DNA from: an uncultured Mucispirillum sp.
GTDB lineage: Bacteria; Chrysiogenota; Deferribacteres; Deferribacterales; Mucispirillaceae
Length of the DNA: 14,397 nt
Assembly (NCBI GenBank): GCA_910586745.1
Contig: CAJUJZ010000048.1
Span: 1-14,397, forward strand
Reading direction: 5' to 3'
Below are positions 6,943 to 13,402 of this stretch, in pieces. Under the pieces are notes generated by a model that was given only the letters and a program-made list of their open reading frames with translations, searched no databases and had not been told where the DNA came from. Position numbers and translations under genes: made by a program. The number at the start of each line of letters is the position of its first letter. Positions within the stretch are counted from its first letter, which is position 1.

Positions 6943-9183
6943 TTACATAAAAAGCTTGCCTGTCTGATATATTATTAATGTTACAATATATGCTGTAACA
7001 GTCATACCAAAGAATTGGAAAAATGCCCATTTCCATGAGTTACTTTCCCTTTTTACTATTGCAAAAGTTGCCATACATGGTGCACTTAAAAGAGCAAATA
7101 CCATAATTGCAAACCCTACAAGTGGAGAATAATGTTCACGAAGTTTATCTCTTAATGCATCAGAATCTTCTCCAGCTTCTCCAAGAGAGTAAACTATACC
7201 CATTTGAGCAACAAACACTTCTTTTGCAGCAAATGCACCTATTAATGCTGTACCTATTTTCCAGTCAAAGCCAATAGGTGCAAGTACAGGTTCTATAAAT
7301 TTACCTATTCTTCCTGCTGCACTGTATTCAAGCTCAGCTTCTGCTATTTTATTATTAATATCTTCTATCTGCATAGAAGCAGCTTCCAGCTCTGATGATA
7401 TTTTTTCTGCTTTTGCAAGCTCTCTTTCACTTAATTTTGAGTTAATGCTTTCTGCTTCCTGCATATTTTCATCAGTCATAACTACATAACCAATTTCTGC
7501 AAGCTCAGCAGTTTTTTCTTCCACAACCTGCTCTAACTCAGGCAGTCCTTGTTCATATTCAGCTATTTTATCTTCTGGGAATAATGGGAATACTGTTAAT
7601 GACCACATTACTATAGATACAAATAATATAATTGTACCTGCTTTTTTAAGATACAGCCAACTGCGTTCCCACATCTGCATTAATACGCCTTTTAATGTAG
7701 GAATACGGTATGGTGGAAGCTCCATAACAAATGGTGCAGATTCGCCTTTTAATACTGTCATACCTAAAATTTTTGCTACAATTATAGCTATTACAATACC
7801 TATTAAATATATAACCCATAAAACTAAAGCCTGATTTTTATCAAAAAATGCTGGGATAATAAGCAAATATATTGGCAGCCTTGCACCACAGCTCATAAAT
7901 GGTGTTACAAGCATTGTCAATATTCTATCTCTTTGGTTATCAAGAGTTCTTGTTGCCATAATCGCAGGAACAGAACATCCAAAACCAATTAAAAACGGAA
8001 TAAAACTTTTACCATGAAGACCAATTTTATGCATAACTTTATCCATAATAAAAGCAACACGAGCCATATATCCACTAGCTTCAAGTATGGCTATTGCTAT
8101 AAACAGAAATATAATATTTGGCAGAAATACAATAACACCGCCAACACCGCCAATAATACCATCAACAATTAGAGACCTTAGCAAATCATGAGTTATCAGC
8201 ACACTTGCTTTATCACCTAAAAATACAAAAAACTGCTCTATCCAGCCCATAAATGGGTCACCAAGAGTAAAAGTTAACTGGAAAACTAAATACATAAGCC
8301 CTAAAAAGATAGGAATACCAAGAACCCTGTTTACTAAAACAGAATCTATAGCATCACTCATATTATGGCGCGCTTCTACTGTTGTTGTAACACATTCCTG
8401 ACATGCTCCAGAAATAAAACCATATCTGGCACTTGCTATTGCAGTTTCTGGAGAATCACCAAGCATTTTATCTATATCTATTTCTGCTTTTTTCACTTCT
8501 TCTGCAACAATTGGCGAAGGCACAATCTGCATTACATCTTTATCACCTTCTAAAAGCTTAACTGCAAGCCATCTTGTATTATAATTTTCTATATTAGTTG
8601 AATGCTGCTTGATTAATTCTTCAACAGAATTAACATATTTTTCTATTACTTTATCATAAGTAATTATTGGATATTTTATATCATGTACTTTTGCAGCTTT
8701 AATAGCTTCATCTAATATATTTTTAACGCCATCACCTTTACTGCCTACTGTTTCTACTATAGGCACTCCAAAAAGATGAGAAAGACTTTTAATATCTATT
8801 TTAATACCCATTTCCTGTGCCATATCTTTCATATTAAACACAAAAACAAGCGGTATTCTAAGCTCCATAAGCTGGACAGCTAAATAAAGATTTCTTTCAA
8901 GGTTTGAAGAATCTATAATGTCCACAACAACATCAGGTTTTTCGTTAATAATAACATTTCTTGCCACCACTTCTTCAACAGAATATGCTGTTAAACTATA
9001 AGTGCCTGGTAAATCAATAATTTTTAACTGTTGATTATTATATGTAATAGTGCTTTCTTTTTTTTCTACTGTAACACCTGGATAGTTGCCTATGTGCTGT
9101 CTTGCCCCAGTTATTGCATTATATATAGTAGTCTTGCCTGCATTTGGATTACCAGCAAGAGCTATTGTTAAATTTTTTTTCAT
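6943..9183 (-). CDS. feoB: Ferrous iron transporter FeoB
   Basis: A 746-residue Fe(II) transporter of the inner membrane. The N-terminal G domain has G1 GNPNAGKT (11-18), switch region NYPGVTVEKK (33-42), G3 DLPG (57-60) and G4 NMKD (117-120), followed by the guanine-nucleotide-dissociation-inhibitor-like helical domain. The membrane part contains the two Gate-type segments, with GYMARVAFIMDKVMHKIGLHGKSFIPFLIGFGCSVPAIMATRTL and MTPFMSCGARLPIY-like sequences. An acidic, Glu/Ala-rich helical segment of about 88 residues (about 536-623) interrupts the C-terminal half before GRIGKFIEPVLAPIGFDWKIG. The frame opens 4 codons earlier, but the ATG at 9183 is chosen because GAGG lies 6 nt before it. 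It is preceded by a DtxR-box-like palindrome and follows the fused regulator by 74 nt. Confidence 0.97.
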   Translation of the reverse strand: MKKNLTIALAGNPNAGKTTIYNAITGARQHIGNYPGVTVEKKESTITYNNQQLKIIDLPGTYSLTAYSVEEVVARNVIINEKPDVVVDIIDSSNLERNLYLAVQLMELRIPLVFVFNMKDMAQEMGIKIDIKSLSHLFGVPIVETVGSKGDGVKNILDEAIKAAKVHDIKYPIITYDKVIEKYVNSVEELIKQHSTNIENYNTRWLAVKLLEGDKDVMQIVPSPIVAEEVKKAEIDIDKMLGDSPETAIASARYGFISGACQECVTTTVEARHNMSDAIDSVLVNRVLGIPIFLGLMYLVFQLTFTLGDPFMGWIEQFFVFLGDKASVLITHDLLRSLIVDGIIGGVGGVIVFLPNIIFLFIAIAILEASGYMARVAFIMDKVMHKIGLHGKSFIPFLIGFGCSVPAIMATRTLDNQRDRILTMLVTPFMSCGARLPIYLLIIPAFFDKNQALVLWVIYLIGIVIAIIVAKILGMTVLKGESAPFVMELPPYRIPTLKGVLMQMWERSWLYLKKAGTIILFVSIVMWSLTVFPLFPEDKIAEYEQGLPELEQVVEEKTAELAEIGYVVMTDENMQEAESINSKLSERELAKAEKISSELEAASMQIEDINNKIAEAELEYSAAGRIGKFIEPVLAPIGFDWKIGTALIGAFAAKEVFVAQMGIVYSLGEAGEDSDALRDKLREHYSPLVGFAIMVFALLSAPCMATFAIVKRESNSWKWAFFQFFGMTVTAYIVTLIIYQTGKLFM

Positions 9184-9218
9184 ATCAATCCTCATAGATA
9201 ATTTTAGATTAATGTATT

Positions 9219-9238
9219 TTTTTAGGATAACCTAAAAA
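9219..9238. promoter_or_regulatory. DtxR-box-like palindromic operator before feoB
   Basis: A perfect inverted repeat with 8-bp arms (TTTTTAGG and CCTAAAAA) around a 4-nt centre, 35 nt upstream of the feoB ATG. On the minus strand TTAGGTTATCCTAAAAAAA matches the classical DtxR/IdeR box TTAGGTTAGCCTAACCTAA at 15 of 19 positions. No U-run follows on the minus strand, so it does not look like a terminator for the upstream gene. It most likely binds the adjacent DtxR-family regulator and controls an internal feoB promoter. Confidence 0.6.
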
Positions 9239-9257
9239 TAATTGCAAAAAAATAATA

Positions 9258-9485
9258 CTATATCATTTCCACTTCTATTTTAGAAGCTTCATCTTTTCTT
9301 AAAGATAAATGATAACCTTTTACTTTCATTTCAACAGGGTCACCGAGTGGAGCAACTCTCTCTACTTCAATAATCGTTCCTGTTGTAAGCCCCATTTCTG
9401 TAATTCGTTTAAAAAGATTACCTTTAGATATAATCTTTACAACTTTACAGCGTTCTCCAGGACGAACATCGTTTAATTTTTTCAC
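9258..9485 (-). CDS. feoA: Possible free FeoA from an internal start in the regulator gene
   Basis: Within the fused ORF, AAGGAGG (9493-9499) is followed after 7 nt by GTG (9483-9485), in frame with the FeoA domain. Initiation there would give a 75-residue protein (M/V-KKLNDVRPGERCKV...EVEMI), exactly the size and extent of a stand-alone FeoA, the small cytoplasmic partner of FeoB. No other feoA is present in this operon. The ribosome site is as good as that of the Cys-rich gene downstream (also AAGGAGG). The nucleotide signal is seen directly; that the product is made is inference. Confidence 0.5.
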   Translation of the reverse strand: MKKLNDVRPGERCKVVKIISKGNLFKRITEMGLTTGTIIEVERVAPLGDPVEMKVKGYHLSLRKDEASKIEVEMI

Positions 9486-10010
9486 AATACGACCTCCTTG
9501 CAGTTGTTTGCTGTGGTTTTCATGCACTTTATCTGAAATAGAAGATATACATTCCTGACAAACTTCTAAAGAAATAGCTTTATCACAATGACTGATTTTA
9601 CCATTTGCCCATTCTTCGCCACCTCTAGGGCATATCTCTATAAACTCAGCGAATCTGGCAAGCCTGTCTATAATTTCTACCGATATACCATGCTCCATTG
9701 CACAGGCAGCTTTATCAGCCTTCTCTACAGCTACACCCAACACTTTAACAAAGAAATCTTTTAAAAGCTCATGGCGGCGTAAAATATCCATCGCTGCCAT
9801 ACGACCTTCATTTGTTAAAGTAATAACATCATAAGGCGCATAGTTTATCATACCTTTATCTGCAAGTGTTTTTAATGCACCAGTAACAGATGCATTTGAA
9901 ACATTAAGCCGTTTTGCAATATCTTTTGGCCTGACAGCTTCTTTTTCAGATATAATAAGGTAAATCGTTTCCAAATAATCTTCTAAACTTGAAGTAAGTT
10001 CTTCGCTCAA
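9258..10010 (-). CDS. DtxR-family iron-dependent regulator fused to a FeoA domain
   Basis: A 250-residue protein. Residues about 5-68 form the DtxR/MntR winged helix (SLEDYLETIYLIISEKEAVRPKDIAKRLNVSNASVTGALKTLADKGMI). Residues about 70-125 are the metal-binding dimerisation domain, with H80 and the C103-A-M-E106-H107 cluster. A Cys-containing linker follows (C127-P-R-G-G, H141-C142, C151-Q-E-C154). Residues 176-250 are a complete FeoA/SH3-like domain (LNDVRPGERCKVVKI...ITEMGLTTGTIIEVERVAPLGDPVEMKVKGYHLSLR). It probably senses Fe(II) and represses iron uptake genes. Having Asp11 (as in MntR D8) with Cys103 (as in DtxR C102) gives a mixed metal site, so Mn sensing is not excluded. It is the first gene of the feo operon. 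A strong internal ribosome site could also yield FeoA alone. Confidence 0.92.
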   Translation of the reverse strand: MSEELTSSLEDYLETIYLIISEKEAVRPKDIAKRLNVSNASVTGALKTLADKGMINYAPYDVITLTNEGRMAAMDILRRHELLKDFFVKVLGVAVEKADKAACAMEHGISVEIIDRLARFAEFIEICPRGGEEWANGKISHCDKAISLEVCQECISSISDKVHENHSKQLQGGRIVKKLNDVRPGERCKVVKIISKGNLFKRITEMGLTTGTIIEVERVAPLGDPVEMKVKGYHLSLRKDEASKIEVEMI

Positions 10011-10050
10011 ATAAATATCCCATTCGCACTAAATAAATTATTTTTATTTA

Positions 10051-10079
10051 TAAATATACTATTTTACTAGACAAGTCAA
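10051..10079 (-). promoter_or_regulatory. Candidate promoter of the regulator-feoB operon
   Basis: On the minus strand TTGACT (10074-10079) and TATTTA (10051-10056) are 17 bp apart, about 40 nt before the regulator start; an alternative -10, TATATT, lies 15 bp from the -35. TTGACT is a good -35 match, rare in such AT-rich sequence. Confidence 0.45.
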
Positions 10080-10162
10080 TATAAAATCTTATTGATATAA
10101 AATATTTAATAAGAAAATTTATTTCTTTTATTATCAATATCTTAAATAATATAATGATTTAT

Positions 10163-10181
10163 ATTATTAATAATTATTATC
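10163..10181. promoter_or_regulatory. Weak Fur-box-like AT palindrome in the divergent spacer
   Basis: A run of 19 bp ending AATTATTATC matches the Escherichia coli Fur consensus (GATAATGATAATCATTATC) at 14 of 19 positions and contains the perfect palindrome ATTATTAATAAT. It lies between the regulator gene and the divergent PepSY remnant, where an iron operator would be sensible. The local AT content makes such a match quite likely by chance. Confidence 0.2.
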
Positions 10182-10276
10182 AAAAAATATATTTTGAATT
10201 TTTATAATAATTTTATGTCATAAAATTTGTAACCAAAAAAAAGGAATTACAAAAAAACAAATAAAAATAATATGAG

Positions 10277-10817
10277 ATGTATGTTATGGAAAAATTTTTT
10301 AGGAAAATCCATCTTTATATGGCACTTTTAACTATTCCTGCAGGCATAATGACAGCCATAACAGGGTGCAGTATATATTTTAGGTGCAAACCAGAATACT
10401 GGAGAAGATATTAAAACATATATTATTAATCAAACTATTCCACAAGGTGAAGAATTTGCATTGTTAGAAACATGGACAAAAGAAAATAATGTAAAAACAA
10501 TCTAAAAAAGAAACTGTTATTGGCAGTACTGGCTACACATTTCTATTATCTGAAAAAATAATACAACAGAATTTGTTACAATAGATAAAAGCTTACTTAG
10601 TAAAATGATTATCCTGCATAAAGCAAAATGCAGTATATTATTTAAAATAATTATGGTGTTATATGGTATTGTTTTAGTTACTTTTTATGTTTCAGGGCTT
10701 ATTATTGCGGTATTTAAGAAAAATATTAACAGCAAACTTGTTCCAAAAACTGAAAGTTATGATGTAGTCGCTGCAGGTTTCATTGTTACTATTATATTAG
10801 CAGTATTATCACTATAA
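10277..10817 (+). pseudogene. Decayed PepSY-type small membrane protein
   Basis: Pieces of one protein appear in successive frames. First comes MEKFFRKIHLYMALLTIPAGIMTAITG (ATG 10286, or 10277), an N-terminal membrane helix. Then LGANQNTGEDIKTYIINQTIPQGEEFALLETWTKENNVK. Then KKETVIGSTGYTFLLSE. Finally TTEFVTIDKSLLSKMIILHKAK and two more membrane helices, ending at 10817. The frame changes lie near 10380, 10505 and 10557, the last two in A-runs. Joined, they give about 175 residues with the topology of small PepSY-associated membrane proteins (helix, periplasmic PepSY-like part, IHK-type motif, helices), often found with iron or heme uptake genes. Its position divergent from the feo operon fits that. 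The 70-codon frame from 10605 is only the C-terminal fragment. Assembly errors at homopolymers are the alternative. Confidence 0.72.
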
Positions 10818-10832
10818 TATGATATATAAACT

Positions 10833-10869
10833 AAAAAACTGTTGGAAAAAAATTTTTTACAGTTTTTTT
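10833..10869. terminator. Bidirectional terminator hairpin
   Basis: Perfect 10-bp arms AAAAAACTGT (10833-10842) and ACAGTTTTTT (10859-10868) enclose a spacer that can itself pair (A-run with T-run). The outer A/T runs supply a U-tract in both directions. It sits between the convergent PepSY remnant (plus) and the RRM gene (minus), so it can end both transcripts. Confidence 0.8.
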
Positions 10870-10882
10870 ATTTTCAGTAAAA

Positions 10883-11152
10883 CTATTCTCCTGATTTCTT
10901 TTTCCTTCTTTTTTTCATATTTGCAGGCATAACTTCAATTATCCTGCCAGCAAATTTAGTTTGATTTAATTTCTCCACTGCCCTTTTGCTGTCTTCATCT
11001 TCCATATTAATAAAGCAAAATCCTCTAAACTGGTTAGTATCTTTATCTTTTACAAAAGCAATAGAATCTACTTTTCCATATTTGGAAAATAACTCTTTTA
11101 TACTGTTTTCTGTAACGCCGTAATCTAAATTACCAACATAAATCCGTTTCAT
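10883..11152 (-). CDS. RRM-domain RNA-binding protein
   Basis: An 89-residue single RNA recognition motif. RNP2 is IYVGNL (4-9) and RNP1 is RGFCFINM (43-50); F45 and F47 are the expected RNA-stacking aromatics, together with Y5. LFSKYGKVDSIAFVKDKDTNQFRGF and AVEKLNQTKFAGRIIEVMPA are typical of bacterial Rbp proteins related to the cyanobacterial cold-inducible group. A basic tail KKRRKKKSGE replaces the Gly-rich tail of those. Such proteins bind single-stranded RNA in the cytoplasm; targets are unknown. The ATG has GGTG 5 nt upstream. It is transcribed divergently from the EF-G-like gene and ends at a shared hairpin. Confidence 0.95.
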   Translation of the reverse strand: MKRIYVGNLDYGVTENSIKELFSKYGKVDSIAFVKDKDTNQFRGFCFINMEDEDSKRAVEKLNQTKFAGRIIEVMPANMKKRRKKKSGE

Positions 11153-11186
11153 ATTTCACCATAAAAGTAAATAAATAGAAAAGCAT

Positions 11187-11213
11187 ATTATATAAATAAT
11201 CATAAAAAAACAA
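11187..11213 (-). promoter_or_regulatory. Candidate promoter of the RRM gene
   Basis: On the minus strand a perfect -10 TATAAT (11187-11192) lies 15 bp after TTGTTT (11208-11213), 34 nt before the RRM start codon. The spacing is short, so the -35 assignment is uncertain. Confidence 0.4.
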
Positions 11214-11241
11214 CTTTTTTATAATAAATTATAAAAAATAC

Positions 11242-11270
11242 TTGTATATTGCAAATATTACTGATAGTAT
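11242..11270 (+). promoter_or_regulatory. Candidate promoter of the EF-G-like gene
   Basis: TTGTAT (11242-11247) and TAGTAT (11265-11270) are 17 bp apart, giving a leader of about 30 nt before the ribosome site and ATG at 11309. Plausible but in AT-rich sequence. Confidence 0.4.
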
Positions 11271-11308
11271 TAAGTATTTACAAAAGAAAGTTTTTTTGGA
11301 GGCATTAT

Positions 11309-13369
11309 ATGGAAACAAGTATGATAAGAAATGTGGCTTTTATTTCACATGGTGGTGCTGGGAAAACAAGCCTTATAGAAGCTGTCTTATATAATACTGG
11401 TGCTACACAAAAAATAGGCAATATAGAATCTGGAACAAGTATGATGGATTTTGACCCGATAGAAATAGAAAGAAAATTTTCTATTAATGCAAAAGTTGCT
11501 TCAGTTACTTGGAACAAAAACCTCCTTAATATTATAGATACTCCAGGATATACTAACTTCCTGCATGAAACAAAATGTGCCTTATCTGCAGTTGATGGTG
11601 CAGTAGTCATTGCTTCTGCTATTACTGGTGTTAAAGCTGAAACTATCAGAGTATGGCAGTATGCTGAAGAATATAATCTTTCTAAACTGATATTCATTAA
11701 TAAAATGGATAAAGAAAGAGCTGATTTTTATAATGCACTTGGTGATATTGAAAAAGCATTTGGTATTGTTCCACTGCCAATATTTTTACCAATAGGTAAA
11801 GAAAGCTCATTTAAAGGTATTATAGATTTAGTTAGAATGAAAGCATTAATATACCCTGCTGAACCTACTGCACAGTATACAATAGAAGATATTCCTGCAG
11901 ACTTATTAAATGAAGCAGAATTCCACAGACAAAAACTTATAGAAGCAGTATCTGAAACTGATGATAATTTAATAGAAAAATATCTTGAAGGTGCAGAATT
12001 TACTGAAGAAGAAATTAGAAAAGGTCTTAGAGAAGGTGTTGTTACTAAAAGATTTGTTCCTGTATTCTGCGGCTCTGCAATTAAAAATATTGGTTCAAAA
12101 CTTCTTTTAGAAGGTATTATAGATTACCTTCCATCACCATTGCAAAGAGAAGCTGCTTATGCAATTGATGACCATTCTGGTGAACCAGTTGATGTAACTG
12201 CTGAAGATAAAGAATTTTCTGCTTATGTTTTTAAAACATTTGCAGACCCTTATGCAGGAAAACTTACAATTTTTAGAATTTATTCTGGCTCAATTAAAAA
12301 TGATACATCAATATATAATGTTAATAAAAAAGAGTATGAAAAAATCACACAGCTTTATGTTTTACAAGGTAAAAACTTTGTAAAATGTGATGAACTTACT
12401 GCAGGTCAGATAGGTATGACTACTAAATTAAAATATACTGAAACATTTGATACATTATCATCAGATGTAGACCCTATTACATTCACTGCAGTTACACTGC
12501 CAGAGCCAGTGATATCCTTTTCTATTACACCTAAATCAAAAGAAGATGAAGATAAAGTGTCTTCTGCCCTTCAAAAACTTATGGAAGAAGATAAAGGTTT
12601 AAAACTTAGGAGAGATGAAAAAACTGGTGATTTACTGATTTCTGGTATGGGACAAATGCATATTGAAGTTGTAGCTGAAAAATTATTGAAAAAATTTAAT
12701 GTGCATGTAGAATTAAACACTCCAAAAGTTCCATATATGGAAACAATTAAAATTAAAGCTAATGGACAAGGTAAATATAAAAAACAATCTGGCGGTAAAG
12801 GTCAATATGGTGATGTATGGCTTGAGCTTTCTCCTCTTGAAAGAGGTACAGGTTTTGAATTTGAAGACAGAATTGTTGGCGGTGTTGTTCCACGAAACTT
12901 TATCCCTGCAGTTGAAAAAGGTATTATAGAAGCTGCACAGGAAGGTATTTTAGCAGGTTATCCTATGGTAGATTTTAAAGCTGCATTATATGACGGTTCT
13001 TACCATTCAGTAGACAGTTCAGAAATGGCATTTAAAATAGCGGCTTCTATGGCATTCAAAAAAATAGCTGCAGAAGCAAAACCTGTTATTTTAGAGCCAA
13101 TTATGATAATAGATGTATATACTCCAGAACAATATGTTGGTACTATAGTTGGTGATTTAAACTCAAGACGCGGCAGAGTGACAAATGTTGAACCGCAGAC
13201 AGCAGGACAGCATATCAGTGCCTCTGTTCCAATGGCAGAAATACTTAAATATGCACCTGATTTAAGAAGTATGACTGGAGGACATGGTATGTTCACTATG
13301 GAATTCAGCCATTATGAAGAACTGCCAACTCACTTAGCAACAAAACTTATTAATGAGAAAAAGGATTAG
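11309..13369 (+). CDS. fusA2: Elongation factor G-like GTPase (EF-G-2 type)
   Basis: A 686-residue translational GTPase with all five EF-G domains. G1 is SHGGAGKT (13-20), G3 DTPG (77-80), G4 NKMD (131-134), and G5 is near CGSA (about 254-257). Domain IV has KQSGGKGQYGDVWLE, and domain V has PIMIIDVYTPEQYVGTIVGDLNSRRGRV. It differs from translocase FusA: switch I reads ERKFSINA instead of RGITI, and DTPG is followed by Tyr81 rather than the catalytic His. Both changes resemble EF-G-2 of Thermus thermophilus, a ribosome-dependent GTPase of uncertain role. The main fusA is probably elsewhere, next to rpsL/rpsG. The frame opens at 11249, but the ATG at 11309 is chosen because GGAGG lies 6 nt before it. 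The next gene follows after 33 nt. Confidence 0.93.
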   Translation: METSMIRNVAFISHGGAGKTSLIEAVLYNTGATQKIGNIESGTSMMDFDPIEIERKFSINAKVASVTWNKNLLNIIDTPGYTNFLHETKCALSAVDGAVVIASAITGVKAETIRVWQYAEEYNLSKLIFINKMDKERADFYNALGDIEKAFGIVPLPIFLPIGKESSFKGIIDLVRMKALIYPAEPTAQYTIEDIPADLLNEAEFHRQKLIEAVSETDDNLIEKYLEGAEFTEEEIRKGLREGVVTKRFVPVFCGSAIKNIGSKLLLEGIIDYLPSPLQREAAYAIDDHSGEPVDVTAEDKEFSAYVFKTFADPYAGKLTIFRIYSGSIKNDTSIYNVNKKEYEKITQLYVLQGKNFVKCDELTAGQIGMTTKLKYTETFDTLSSDVDPITFTAVTLPEPVISFSITPKSKEDEDKVSSALQKLMEEDKGLKLRRDEKTGDLLISGMGQMHIEVVAEKLLKKFNVHVELNTPKVPYMETIKIKANGQGKYKKQSGGKGQYGDVWLELSPLERGTGFEFEDRIVGGVVPRNFIPAVEKGIIEAAQEGILAGYPMVDFKAALYDGSYHSVDSSEMAFKIAASMAFKKIAAEAKPVILEPIMIIDVYTPEQYVGTIVGDLNSRRGRVTNVEPQTAGQHISASVPMAEILKYAPDLRSMTGGHGMFTMEFSHYEELPTHLATKLINEKKD

Positions 13370-13402
13370 TATATAAAACAATATAGTAGATGATGACATA
13401 TT

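Noticed and set aside
8365..8553. Plus-strand open frame inside feoB, rich in Cys and Phe
   Set aside because: It is the reverse reading of feoB; the amino-acid bias is what AT-rich antisense reading gives.
9219..9238. Reading the palindrome before feoB as an intrinsic terminator
   Set aside because: Only 2 GC pairs in the stem and, on the transcribed strand, A residues rather than a U-run follow; the DtxR-box match explains it better.
10082..10107. Inverted repeat CTTATT...AATAAG upstream of the regulator
   Set aside because: Only 6 bp of outer match with a mismatched interior, expected by chance in this AT-rich spacer.
10605..10817. A separate intact 70-residue membrane protein
   Set aside because: No ribosome site, and residues coded upstream in the same and neighbouring frames continue the same protein, so it is the end of a broken gene.
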